NCBI GenBank assembly: GCA_020832465.1
Contig: JAFIER010000213.1
Location: 1-43,695 of the forward strand
Direction of reading: 5' to 3'
From: Bernardetiaceae bacterium
Lineage (GTDB): Bacteria > Bacteroidota > Bacteroidia > Cytophagales > Bernardetiaceae
DNA: 43,695 bases
Part shown: positions 8,479 to 17,323 of the stretch, piece after piece
How positions within the stretch are numbered: position 1 is the first letter of the stretch
Layout: every line of letters begins with the position of its first letter
Notes under the pieces: model-generated
What the model was told of the DNA's origin: nothing
What the model saw: only the letters and a program-made list of their open reading frames with translations
Database searches by the model: none
Position numbers and translations under genes: made by a program

Positions 8479-8911
8479 AATTTATACGATTGGTTTTACC
8501 AAAAAAACCGCCCAAACTTTTTTTGAACTATTAGTAGAAAATAAAGTAAGTCAGATTTTAGATACGCGTATTCATAATAATTCTCAACTTGCGGGCTTTG
8601 CTAAGGCACAAGATTTAGCATTTTTTGCTCGTAAAATAGCTGCTATTGATTATAGTCATCATATTGATTTTGCACCGACAAAGGAACTGCTTTCAGCTTA
8701 TCGCAAAAAAGAAATATCTTGGTCTGATTATGAAATGGCTTATCTTAATCTTTTGGATATGCGCCGTATTGGCGATAAGATAAAAATAGAAGATTTGCAT
8801 CAAAACTGTTTGCTTTGTAGTGAGCATAGTCCTGAGAAATGCCACCGCCGTCTCCTTGCCGAGTACCTTCAAGCACGCTTTAATGATATTGAAATCAAAC
8901 ATTTGAAATGA
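8471..8911 (+). CDS. DUF488 family protein (second of pair)
   Basis: A 146-residue DUF488 protein with IYTIGFTKKTAQ at the N-terminus, ILDTRIHNNSQLAGF, and the cysteine motif LLCSEHSPEKCHR near residues 118-130. It is a divergent paralogue of the gene before it: the N-terminal GHSN is GFTK, and the C-terminal extension is missing. The start is fixed by a strong ribosome binding site and the 8-base overlap with the upstream gene. Tandem DUF488 genes followed by a conserved unknown imply that the products act together, perhaps as a hetero-oligomer; that is inference. Confidence 0.85.
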   Translation: MIEIYTIGFTKKTAQTFFELLVENKVSQILDTRIHNNSQLAGFAKAQDLAFFARKIAAIDYSHHIDFAPTKELLSAYRKKEISWSDYEMAYLNLLDMRRIGDKIKIEDLHQNCLLCSEHSPEKCHRRLLAEYLQARFNDIEIKHLK

Positions 8912-8993
8912 GTATAACACCCGCATTACTCTTCACTGTAATGTTAGCAATCTTTTTTAATAACCTTTATAACCAATAATTTATTTATGCAAA

Positions 8994-9650
8994 ATGGAAA
9001 CGCTATTTTTATGTCTGGCAAACTCTAAAAAATATGGTGAACGCTGCATAGCTGGTATCGAGCTTAGGCTTAATGATAAACAAAAAATGGTAGCCCAAAA
9101 AACAGAAGACAATAGATTTAAATGGATTCGCCCCGTATCTGATGCGGCTTTTGGGCAAGTTGATAGATATTTAGTGAATGATATAACGATTGGCGATATT
9201 TTAGCCCTCGATTGTATTGCGCCCTGCCCTCAGGCTTATCAATCTGAAAATGTATTATTTGAAAAGTTCTCAATACGTAAATTGCGTCAAGCGTATAAGC
9301 ATCAATCTCGTTTTGATAAGTTAGTCATTGATGCGGATAGCCTATTTGGCAATACAGGGGCTACGCTCTCACCGCAGGAAATTAAATTTATAAATCATTC
9401 TTTGATGTTTGTTAAAGTGCAGAATGCAAAGCCTTATGTCAAAAAAGGTAATAAAAATCAATTGCGCCTGCTATTTGATTATGCAGGGGCATCTTACGAC
9501 TTACCCATAACTGATATTCATTTTCCTTTTGCTTATTTTGCCAATCCAAGTATTTTAGCCGATGCCGAGCAGGTCTATCTTACTATTTCGCTCGGTATTA
9601 TGTACAAGCATCGCTACTACAAATTGGTAGCAGGTATCCTCTACTTTTAA
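8994..9650 (+). CDS. Conserved protein of unknown function, possibly dual-OB type
   Basis: A 218-residue soluble protein with no signal peptide or membrane segment. It starts METLFLCLANSKKYGERCIAG; mostly beta-strand-like stretches follow, and Cys residues in LALDCIAPCPQAY. I recall that Pfam holds a 'dual OB-containing domain' family with a similar N-terminus and a tendency to sit near DUF488 genes, but I cannot verify that here. It follows the two DUF488 genes on the same strand after 82 bases, so it is probably their partner. An OB fold would suggest binding of nucleic acid or nucleotide. No catalytic motif is recognised. Confidence 0.55.
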   Translation: METLFLCLANSKKYGERCIAGIELRLNDKQKMVAQKTEDNRFKWIRPVSDAAFGQVDRYLVNDITIGDILALDCIAPCPQAYQSENVLFEKFSIRKLRQAYKHQSRFDKLVIDADSLFGNTGATLSPQEIKFINHSLMFVKVQNAKPYVKKGNKNQLRLLFDYAGASYDLPITDIHFPFAYFANPSILADAEQVYLTISLGIMYKHRYYKLVAGILYF

Positions 9651-10008
9651 TTTTTTATTTTGCCTAATTGTAAAAAACAGGGTAAAAATTTTATATAAAT
9701 TTGCAATTTTTATTTTTTATTTGCATACTATACCCAGAACCATACTGCTATGCAAAAATGGGCTTAGAAATAACATTTCTCAAAGAAATGTTATTTCTGA
9801 CTAGCGAATGTATAGTAGCATGGTTGCAGATATTTAATATTTGTGCGCTTGTAGTAATGAAGCTCCAGCTTCGTTATAGACTTCCGAAGCTGGAGCTTTG
9901 GGCTACAGTTTGCGAAAAACTTTTAGTTCTGGTACTATCTAATGTCGATGTACTAACTTGGTATACACCCCATTTACTTATAAGGTTGTCTGTTTATTAC
10001 AAAAATAT
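9651..10008. repeat. Mosaic of palindromic modules before the TonB receptor
   Basis: No gene; an open frame across 9701-10012 is made of repeats. It contains a CATACTGC...GTAGCATG unit (9741-9822) with AGAAATAACATTTCT hairpin arms at 9766-9780 / 9784-9798. GAAGCTCCAGCTTC (9859-9872) pairs with GAAGCTGGAGCTTT (9886-9899), and a diverged right end of a GGGTGTACG element ends in TACACCCC at about 9970. Confidence 0.75.
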
Positions 10009-12255
10009 ATGAGAGCAAATCTACTGGTTTTAGTCCTTATGGGGTTATTTGCATTTTTACCCCTCTCGGCACAAGAAGATGCGCTTATGTATAAATTTTC
10101 GCTTAGCGATTTAGCAGAGCGGCAAGAAGAAGAGGAAGGCATCAGTGTAGCATCTAATTTGATTAAAGAAGCCGAAAAACAGCCCGTAGCTATTACGACT
10201 ATCACACGTCGAGATTTGCAAATGAGTGGTGCACGTACACTTTCAGAAGCACTGCATATTTTTGTGCCTGGTTATTTTTTAGTTGAAGATCAAGATGATT
10301 TAATCTCTGGATTTAGAGGGCTTGCACCCGATAATAATTCTAAAGTTATGCTACTGCTCAATGGTCAGAACCTCAATACAGAATTTTTTTGGGGACCAGC
10401 CGATGCGATTTTAAATAGTGGTAATTTTGAGTATATAGAACGTGTTGAGGTTATTCGTGGTCCTGGTTCTGTTACGCTTGGTCAAGGCGCACTACTTGGT
10501 GTTATCAATATCGTAACAAGCAAAGGCAATACGCAGGATAGCGATAAAATTGCCGAAGTATCGGCTACAGTGGAGGCGGGGCTAAATGCTTATCGGCATA
10601 TCAGTGCTGATGCCAATTTTGCCGTAGGCGAACTTAAAAGTTATTTTTACCTCTCTTCTAATGCTTACGAAGGACAGGCATTGCGCCCCGCAGGCTGGGC
10701 AAAAGCAAGACAAAATGAAGGATTTGCTGGTGGGCAAATGTCTGACTCGGATTTGCGCCTTCGCCGTGCGCGCAGTACGATAATGATGGGTAATGTAAGT
10801 TATAAAAACCTCACGATTCAGATGCTACACACCGACCAAGTGCGCGATTTATATAATTTTTACCGAGATAGAAATGTTTTTCAGCAGACGCTTTCCATGG
10901 TCAGCGCACAATATAAACTTAAACTTAGCGAATCCATAGTATCAGAAACCGAAATTTCTTTTGCACAAGATGACTTTGCCCTACACTCAATCATAGGCAC
11001 AAGCATGGGAGGTACGCGAGAGGAACGCTATGGCGCAAAAACTTTACTAAAATTCGATGAGCCTATTAAAAATAACTTCTTAGCCATAGGGGCGGAAGTC
11101 CGACGCTTCGAAATGGGACAAGCCAATCGCTTTGGTAATAACTTTATTGCAAATGTCATTGGAGAATTCGACCCCACTACTGCTAATCAAGACCTCACTA
11201 TGGGCTACCGAAGAGGTATTTCAGTATTGAGCTTTTTTGCTGAAAATTTGTATAGTCCTAAGGAAAACCTCGATTTTTTTGTCGCTTTTAGATACGATAA
11301 CCACCCTTTTTGGGGTAATAATATTTCGCCGCGTGCTGGATTACTTTATAGCCCTACGCCTAAAGTATTACTAAGAGCTTCTTATCAAGCTGGATTTAGA
11401 GGTGCAGTAGGACTGCATTATACGGGCGGCTACAGATTAGATGGATTTTTACGACAAGAAAATCACAGTTTGATAGAAGATAGCGAAATTCCTATTTTTG
11501 AAAACGGTAATCCTACGAACGAAAATGAACCCAATATACCCACTACGCTGCCCGAGCGTATGCACAACTTCGAACTTGCCATTACTTACCAACCACAAAC
11601 AAAAATCAAAATCAACTCTGTACTATTTTTCAACCGAATTAGTAATGTTATAGACGTAGGTGTAATTTATAGAGACCCCAATAATATCGAGCTTGGTAGC
11701 ATTGGTAATGATATCGCCGGAGATTGGAATGGCTTTTGGCATTTCAGAAATACACCTGGTAGCTTCGAGCAGCTTGGGCTCGAGACTACCATATCCTATC
11801 AAGATAGCAAATTCAACTTGAGATGCTCACACGCCTTAGTGCGAGTTTTTTCAGCTACTGATGAGCAAGTACGCTTAGCACAGCAAAACAACAGCATGTA
11901 CTTATCTTACGATATAGAAAACGAAAATGTGCGTGCAAAAGCCTATCCAGAGCACGTGCTACGTGCTAACCTGATGTATAATGTAACGCCTCAATTCTCC
12001 GTAGCTACACAGGCTATGTATTATAGTGCGTGGTACTCCCCGATAGCCACAGTGGTTAAGGGGGGGGTTTTGCTTAATGCCGTTATTGCTTGGCAACCTC
12101 AGCCTTGGCTCGAGTGGTCTATATCGGGTAAAAATCTACTCAACGAGCAAGCACTATCGCCCATGAACAGTAACGCTGGTGATACAAGCGTATCCTCTGG
12201 CGCACCTGGTTATGAAAGTATCACTGCTTGGACAAGCCTGCGTTTTAGATTTTAA
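10009..12255 (+). CDS. TonB-dependent outer-membrane receptor
   Basis: A 748-residue outer-membrane transporter. A signal peptide covers about residues 1-22 (FAFLPLSAQ). The plug domain follows, with EKQPVAITTITRRDL, a SEALHIFVPGYF segment, RVEVIRGPGSVTLG and LLGVINIVT. The rest is a beta-barrel ending in an aromatic C-terminal strand (TSLRFRF). It lacks the carboxypeptidase-like N-terminal extension of SusC proteins and has no SusD partner, so it resembles siderophore, cobalamin or colicin-receptor types; the substrate cannot be named. The ATG at 10009 is used because it places the signal peptide at the start. A repeat mosaic precedes it, and no clear promoter is visible. Confidence 0.9.
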   Translation: MRANLLVLVLMGLFAFLPLSAQEDALMYKFSLSDLAERQEEEEGISVASNLIKEAEKQPVAITTITRRDLQMSGARTLSEALHIFVPGYFLVEDQDDLISGFRGLAPDNNSKVMLLLNGQNLNTEFFWGPADAILNSGNFEYIERVEVIRGPGSVTLGQGALLGVINIVTSKGNTQDSDKIAEVSATVEAGLNAYRHISADANFAVGELKSYFYLSSNAYEGQALRPAGWAKARQNEGFAGGQMSDSDLRLRRARSTIMMGNVSYKNLTIQMLHTDQVRDLYNFYRDRNVFQQTLSMVSAQYKLKLSESIVSETEISFAQDDFALHSIIGTSMGGTREERYGAKTLLKFDEPIKNNFLAIGAEVRRFEMGQANRFGNNFIANVIGEFDPTTANQDLTMGYRRGISVLSFFAENLYSPKENLDFFVAFRYDNHPFWGNNISPRAGLLYSPTPKVLLRASYQAGFRGAVGLHYTGGYRLDGFLRQENHSLIEDSEIPIFENGNPTNENEPNIPTTLPERMHNFELAITYQPQTKIKINSVLFFNRISNVIDVGVIYRDPNNIELGSIGNDIAGDWNGFWHFRNTPGSFEQLGLETTISYQDSKFNLRCSHALVRVFSATDEQVRLAQQNNSMYLSYDIENENVRAKAYPEHVLRANLMYNVTPQFSVATQAMYYSAWYSPIATVVKGGVLLNAVIAWQPQPWLEWSISGKNLLNEQALSPMNSNAGDTSVSSGAPGYESITAWTSLRFRF

Positions 12256-12646
12256 TAAAACTAAATATTTTTATACAAAGAACCATACGCCTGTGCTTCT
12301 ATCACCTATACCACACTGTGCGCTCAAAAATATGATGTCTTATTTTTTCCTGTTTTGCAGTGCTAATTTAAATAAATGTTACGTTATCTTAATATTTCTT
12401 TTGTGTTTTTATTATGCAAGCAGACTTTTTTTTTGTGCTGTAATAGTAATTATTTCCATATAAACTGCCGTTTTATTGCATATTTGCTATCTTTTTTATC
12501 ATTTTGACTTAAAAAAGCAATTTATAATCATTATAAATATGGACAGAATATTGCCTTGTGTTTTTTAATGTTAATTTTTTTTTATTTAATTGCGACTTTA
12601 TTAACACAATTTAATTTTTTGTTCACACAAATTTACATGTAGCAAT
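12256..12646. other. AT-rich leader region of the susC locus
   Basis: 391 bases without a gene. Very AT-rich, with several T-runs (for example around 12571-12590) and no perfect TAnnTTTG element. It presumably holds the susC promoter and a long 5' leader. No repeat modules and no riboswitch-like structure were recognised. Confidence 0.5.
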
Positions 12647-12854
12647 ATGTACAAAAAAATACTTTTTACAGCAATGGCATTTGCGCTGACGCTAAGCATG
12701 GCTTGGGCGCAGCGTACTGTTAGCGGTAGGGTGCTGAGCGAAGATGGTAATACGCCTCTTCCTGGTGTTACAGTTCAGGTCAAAGGTACTACTACTGGTA
12801 CGCAGACGGATTTAGATGGTAGGTATAACCTTTCCGTTGGCGAAAATGCAAAGG
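12647..12854 (+). pseudogene. susC 5' part (signal peptide and carboxypeptidase-like domain), interrupted by a cassette
   Basis: Encodes a signal peptide (about residues 1-22, MAWAQ) followed by the start of the carboxypeptidase D-like domain typical of SusC/RagA receptors: VSGRVLSEDGNTPLPGVTV, KGTTTGTQTDLDGRYNLSV. After Lys69 the frame runs into foreign sequence and stops at 12910, giving an 87-residue chimera. The missing continuation is found in frame at 14308. Joining G12854 to T14308 gives ENAKVLVFRFIGMKT, the usual end of this domain. Unless the insert is excised, the receptor cannot be made from this start. Confidence 0.85.
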
Positions 12855-12887
12855 TTGGCGGTAATACTAACAAAACAGTTACTGAAA

Positions 12888-13493
12888 ATGAATATCATAG
12901 ATTTTTTTAAGACTTTTGGAAACTTGACAGACGAAGAAATAAACTTCGCAATGGGCTTTTTTATACCAGACGAAATTAAAAAAGGCGCATTTATTCTCAA
13001 AGAAGGACAGGTACCTAATAAAGTGTCTTTCATTGAAAAAGGGTTGTTTAGACTTTTTTATCAATTGAATGGCGAAGAAAAAATAATGCTATTCTTTTCA
13101 GAATCTCAGCTTATGACAGACTATTTCGGATTCTTGACCAATACAGCTTCAATTAGACCTATTCAAGCTTTGGAAGACTCGTTAATATATAGCATAGAAA
13201 AAAAGAACCTTAATAAGCTTTTTGACTATTCAAAGAATTGGGAACGTACCGGAAGACACTTGGCAGAATCGGCATACGTTACATCAGTTTTGAGAGCTAA
13301 CAGGTTATTGCACGATGACTACAATACAAGAGTTCAAACTTTTATGGATGAAAGCCCGTCATTAATTCAAAGAGTACCGCAGTATATGATTGCATCTTAT
13401 TTGAATATGACACCTGAAACACTAAGCAGAGTAAAAAGAAGAATTATGAAAGCGGGAGTTGTAAAAAGTTCAATTCACAAGATAAAGAAATAG
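12888..13493 (+). CDS. Crp/Fnr-family transcriptional regulator (cassette gene 1)
   Basis: A 201-residue regulator with an N-terminal cyclic-nucleotide-binding-like beta-roll (KGAFILKEGQVPNKVSFIEKG, typical of the Bacteroidota Crp group) and a C-terminal helix-turn-helix (IASYLNMTPETLSRVKRRI) that binds DNA. The usual cAMP-binding RxS motif is not seen, so the ligand, if any, is unknown. The ATG at 12888 is chosen since it begins MNIIDFFKTF, lies 33 bases inside the cassette and does not include susC sequence; a longer frame from 12816 reads through the junction. It may be transcribed from the susC promoter. The target may be the SRPBCC-like gene that follows after 93 bases. Confidence 0.88.
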   Translation: MNIIDFFKTFGNLTDEEINFAMGFFIPDEIKKGAFILKEGQVPNKVSFIEKGLFRLFYQLNGEEKIMLFFSESQLMTDYFGFLTNTASIRPIQALEDSLIYSIEKKNLNKLFDYSKNWERTGRHLAESAYVTSVLRANRLLHDDYNTRVQTFMDESPSLIQRVPQYMIASYLNMTPETLSRVKRRIMKAGVVKSSIHKIKK

Positions 13494-13547
13494 TTTGCTT
13501 GAAATTGTTTCTTGATTTGAATCAATGAATTAGTTCCAAGTATGGAA

Positions 13548-13555
13548 TACCTTTG
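13548..13555 (+). promoter_or_regulatory. Candidate -7 element (TACCTTTG) for cassette gene 2
   Basis: TACCTTTG fits TAnnTTTG, 31 bases before the ATG at 13587. No TTTG sits at the ideal distance upstream, so this would be a weak or activator-dependent promoter. It would give the second cassette gene expression independent of the cassette's location. Confidence 0.4.
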
Positions 13556-13586
13556 CAGATATTATTCAAAATCAAATCAAAAGACA

Positions 13587-14174
13587 ATGAAAAAAATTAT
13601 AATGCTTTTTGGAATCTTAGGCTTAATATCAAATGGTTACGCTCAACATACTAAGCCAAAGTCAAAAGTTGAAAAGGTAGTTATTGAGTATAAAGGGGAA
13701 AAAGTAAAGGCAAGACAGTTGACTGTTAGTTCTGAAATCCCTATGGATTTAGATAGTGCTTGGGCAAATGTAAAAACACCTGCATTATTAAAATTTGTAG
13801 CAAAAGGAATGATAAGGTTCAAGGCAGTTGAAAGTGAATTTCCTAAGCAATGGGAAGTTGGTCAAACCTATGGTGCAAAAATTCGTGCGTTTGGATTTAT
13901 TCCATTTGGTGGCACACATTATTTATATATTGAGAAAATTGATGATAGAAACTATATGATATCTTCCAAAGAATGGGACAAAAGGGCAAAAGTTTGGAAT
14001 CACGATGTAATAATGAAGGATTTGGGTAATGGAATTATATATTATGAAGACTCTATAACCATTTATGGGGGAGTAATGACGGGGTTTATAACCTCGTTCG
14101 CAAAAAGGTTTTATATTCACAGACAGAAAAGGTGGCAAATAGTGGCAAAGGAAAAACTTAACTTTGCAGAATAA
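13587..14174 (+). CDS. Secreted SRPBCC-like protein of unknown function (cassette gene 2)
   Basis: A 195-residue protein with a signal peptide (about residues 1-19, GLISNGYAQ) followed by a domain that reads like the START/SRPBCC (polyketide cyclase-like) fold. It shows an initial strand with EIPMDLDSAWANVKTP and LLKFVAKGMIRFKA, a central VGQTYGAKIRAFGFIPFGG, and a last long helix with FAKRFYIHRQKRWQIVA. Such domains bind hydrophobic ligands. The assignment is by pattern only. The ATG at 13587 is chosen because it begins the signal peptide. The stop codon at 14172-14174 abuts the attC-like palindrome, as is usual in integron cassettes. Confidence 0.7.
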   Translation: MKKIIMLFGILGLISNGYAQHTKPKSKVEKVVIEYKGEKVKARQLTVSSEIPMDLDSAWANVKTPALLKFVAKGMIRFKAVESEFPKQWEVGQTYGAKIRAFGFIPFGGTHYLYIEKIDDRNYMISSKEWDKRAKVWNHDVIMKDLGNGIIYYEDSITIYGGVMTGFITSFAKRFYIHRQKRWQIVAKEKLNFAE

Positions 14175-14307
14175 AGTACTACCGCCAACAGCACCTACCC
14201 AAAAGTGGCGGTTCAGTGTTAAATCAAGCATTGTGCTTCTATCAAAGTTTGTGCTTGGTTGACAGTGAAGTGCTTCGAAATCGCCACCTTCGGGTAGCCG
14301 CAAAACG
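14175..14307 (+). other. attC-like recombination site of the cassette
   Basis: A long imperfect palindrome. R''-like CCGCCAAC (14182-14189) is complementary to GTTGGCGG at the cassette start (12854-12861); extended, the arms match in 14 of 15 bases (14175-14189 with 12854-12868). L''-like CTACCC (14195-14200) pairs with GGGTAG (14292-14297). An inner arm AAGTGGCGGTT pairs with AATCGCCACCTT with mismatches, and further imperfect pairing (AAGCATTGTGCTT) follows in the centre. Length and unpaired spacers resemble long VCR-type attC sites. Confidence 0.75.
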
Positions 14308-17276
14308 TTTTAGTATTCCGATTTATTGGTATGAAAACCATTGAAGAGACTATCGGAGAGCGCACTGTTATCGATGTGCAAATGAAGGACGATGTGCAAC
14401 AGCTCGGCGAGGTAGTCGTAACTGGATTTGGTGCACCAACGGAAGTAAAAGCCTTAGGCTACGCCGTAGAGGAAGTCAGTGGCGATGAGCTTATGAACTC
14501 ACGCGAGACCAACGTTATTAGTGCACTCTCTGGAAAGGCAGCAGGCATTCAGGTAACTAACTCCTCTGGTGCGGCAGGTGCTTCTTCTTACATCAAAATT
14601 AGGGGTAACGCCTCTATGACAGGCGATAACCAACCGCTTATCGTTATTGATGGTATTCCTATCAACAACTCACAGTCTTCTACCGAGGACGTGCGCGCTG
14701 GTGTAGCCCTTTCCAACCGTGGTATTGACCTCAACCCTGATGATATCAAAGACATTAGCATCTTGAAAGGTGGCGCTGCTGCCGTGCTTTACGGTTCGCG
14801 CGGTGCGAATGGTGTAATCCTTATCACAACCAAAAGAGGCGAGCGCAATAAAAAATTTACTGTAAACTACCTCACCTCCGTAGAGGCTAGCCAAGTAAAT
14901 AAACTCCCCGCTTATCAAACTACATTCGGACAAGGTATAGATGGCGAGCACTTTATTACGACACCCAGCTGGGGGCCTCGTGTTACAGACATGCGCCTCA
15001 CACCTGATGGATTTGCCGTAGGCGCGGATAACCCCGCTGCGACAAATACACCTGCACGCGCTTATGACAACCCTTCGAATTTTTTCCAAACAGGATATCG
15101 TTACGAGAACGCCGTAAACGTATCGGGAGGCTCTGAAAATGTTACTTATTTTAGCTCACTTTCACGTGTATCGCAAGAAGGTATCGTACCACTCAACAAC
15201 TTTGAGCGCACCTCTATTCGTGTGGCAAGTACAGCCAAAGTAACAGAAAAATTTTCCGTAGGTGGCTCCGCTAATTATGTCAATTCCGGTGGTCGCCGTA
15301 TTCAGCAAGGCTCTAACCTCTCTGGTTTGATGCTCGGACTTTTACGCACAACACCGAGTTTTGATAACTCTGGCGGCTTTTCAGACCCTACTGATGAGCG
15401 TGCTTATCGTAATCCCGATGGATCGCAGCGTAACTATGTACGCGGTGGCGGCTATGATAACCCATTCTGGACTATCAACGAAAACCCTTTTGAGGACGAA
15501 GTAAACCGTTTTATTGGTTATATGGATTTTGAATACAAAGCTAACGACTGGTTGAGCGTCAAATACCAAATCGGTACGGATACTTATACAGATAAGCGTA
15601 AGCAAATTTTTGCTGTGCGCTCACGTTCTATTCCAGCAGGGCGTATCCTCGAAGATGTATTCACTTACCGTGAAGTTACGAGCAACTTACTCATCAACTT
15701 CAATAAACGCTTTGGAGATTTTGGGCTTACGGGTACGGTTGGTAACCAAGCTAATCACCGTCATTTCCAAAATACTTACGTACAAGGTGATGCACTCGTA
15801 GTACCTAATTTTTATAATATCTCTAATGCGCAATCTATCTTATCTAGCGAATCGCAAGAGATTATCCGCACCAATGGTATTTTTGCAGAGGCGCGCTTAG
15901 ATTACCTCAATATGCTTTATTTGAGTGTAACAGGTCGTCGTGATGCTGCTTCTACTTTTGGAGATGCTACAAACAGCGCCTTCTTTTACCCTTCAGTAAG
16001 CGGTTCATTTGTATTTACAGAAGCATTTGAAGCACCTGATTGGTTTACTTTTGGTAAAATACGAAGCTCTTATGCACAAGTAGGTAATCAGCCACCTGCT
16101 TATGTTACAAAAACCTACTTTGGTAATGTAGGCGCTAACTATGGCGCAGTAAGTAGCTGGTTAGATAATGGCATTCAGTATCCCTTCTTCGGTCAGATTG
16201 GCTATTCAGAAGCACGTACGCTGGGCAACTCACAGCTCCGACCCGAGCGTGTAAATACCTTTGAAATCGGTACGGCTTTGAAATTTTTCAACGACCGTGT
16301 AGGATTTGATTTTACTTGGTACAACCAAGAATCGGTAGATCAAATTTTTGCTGTGCCTATCGCAGCTACTTCGGGCTACCGCACACGCTTTGCCAATGCA
16401 GGTACGATGCGTAACCGCGGCATCGAAATTGCTGCTTATGCTAATATCATCAAAACCGATGACTTCCGCTGGGATTTAGACGTAAACTTCACTCGCAACC
16501 GCAACACTGTGGTAGAACTTGCAGAAGGCGTTGATGTAATTAACTTACCTTTCGGATTTGTAGGTGCAAATCAAAGACTTGTGAAAGGCGAAGCTTACGG
16601 TACGCTTTATGGTAGTGTTTGGGCTACTGATGACAACGGAAACGTACTTGTAGGTCTTGATGGATACCCAATAGTAGATACTAACGAAGATGTTGTATGC
16701 GATCCGAACCCTGACTTCCTTTCAGGTATTCGCAATACATTTACTTACAAAGGATTTAGCTTGAGTGCACTCTTAGACATTCGCCAAGGCGGTTCAGTCT
16801 GGAACGGTACAAGAGGGGCTATGTACTTCTTTGGCGTACACGGAAATACTGAAACACGCGATACAGAAACTTTTGTTTTTGAAGGTGTATATGCTGAATC
16901 AGGTCAGAATGCTAACGGACAAGATGTCCAAGCTGGAGATGCTAATACGATAGAACTGCCGAAAGATCAAAGCTGGTACTTCGACGGTCCTGGCTCTGGA
17001 TTTACAGGGCCTTCACAGCCTTTTATCGAGGACGGCTCTTGGGTGCGTTTGCGCGAACTTAGCCTTTCTTATCAGTTTAAGCCAGAGCTTTTTGAGAAAA
17101 CGCCTATCAGCAACCTAAGTCTTACACTTACAGGGCGTAACTTGTTTTTGCTCACTCCTTACACTGGTATAGACCCTGAAACAAGCCTTACTGGTAACAC
17201 CAACGCACAAGGTGCAGATTACTTTAACATGCCTAATACAAGAGGCTATGCTGCTACTTTACGCGTTACATTCTAA
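14308..17276 (+). pseudogene. susC 3' part: TonB-dependent SusC/RagA receptor lacking its N-terminus
   Basis: Encodes the rest of a SusC-type outer-membrane transporter. In frame from 14308 it reads VLVFRFIGMKT, then IDVQMKDDVQQLGEVVVTGFG (the TonB-box region), the plug (SSYIKIRGNASM, PLIVIDGIPINN, ILKGGAAAVLYGSRGANGVILITTKRG) and a full barrel ending ATLRVTF. The ATG at 14331 could start a 981-residue product, but that would lack a signal peptide and could not reach the outer membrane. No frameshift or stop is present in the 3' part, suggesting recent interruption. The SusD partner follows after 47 bases. With the 5' part the intact protein would have about 1058 residues. Confidence 0.88.
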
Positions 17277-17323
17277 GCAATGTTTTTGCTTGTTATTTCA
17301 CCTCTAAAAATGATTGAAATATT

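Larger units (their letters stand above)
12855..14307 (+). mobile_element. Integron-type gene cassette inserted in susC
   Basis: A 1453-bp insert with cassette architecture. It starts TTGGCGGTAATAC directly after G12854, the first start codon lies 33 bases in, and the coding sequences fill it. A long imperfect palindrome begins at the last stop codon and ends ...AAACG at 14307. Recombination would therefore be between G and TT on both sides, as IntI does. Deleting it restores the susC frame exactly. The base composition is more AT-rich than the surrounding susC. It has no transposase, no terminal inverted repeats of IS type and no clear target duplication. The cassette lies in the same direction as susC. 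No integrase is present in the window. Confidence 0.8.

Noticed and set aside
8994-9650. Naming the third gene of the DUF488 row as a defence effector
   Set aside because: No nuclease, NADase, membrane or other effector motif can be seen; only context suggests a link, so it is kept as unknown.
9701-10012. A 103-residue reading frame upstream of the TonB receptor
   Set aside because: It is made of palindromic repeat modules, and its translation has no plausible protein character.
12647-12910. An independent 87-residue gene
   Set aside because: Its last 18 residues come from cassette sequence in a frame unlike any protein; it is the cut-off start of susC.
12855-14307. The susC insert considered as an insertion sequence or transposon
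   Set aside because: No transposase gene is present, and the 15-bp inverted pair (12854-12868 / 14175-14189) is not at both ends: the second arm lies 118 bases inside the 3' boundary, as expected for an attC site. A GCAAA direct repeat at the junctions was considered as a target duplication, but removing one copy leaves susC out of frame, whereas the G/TT join restores it.
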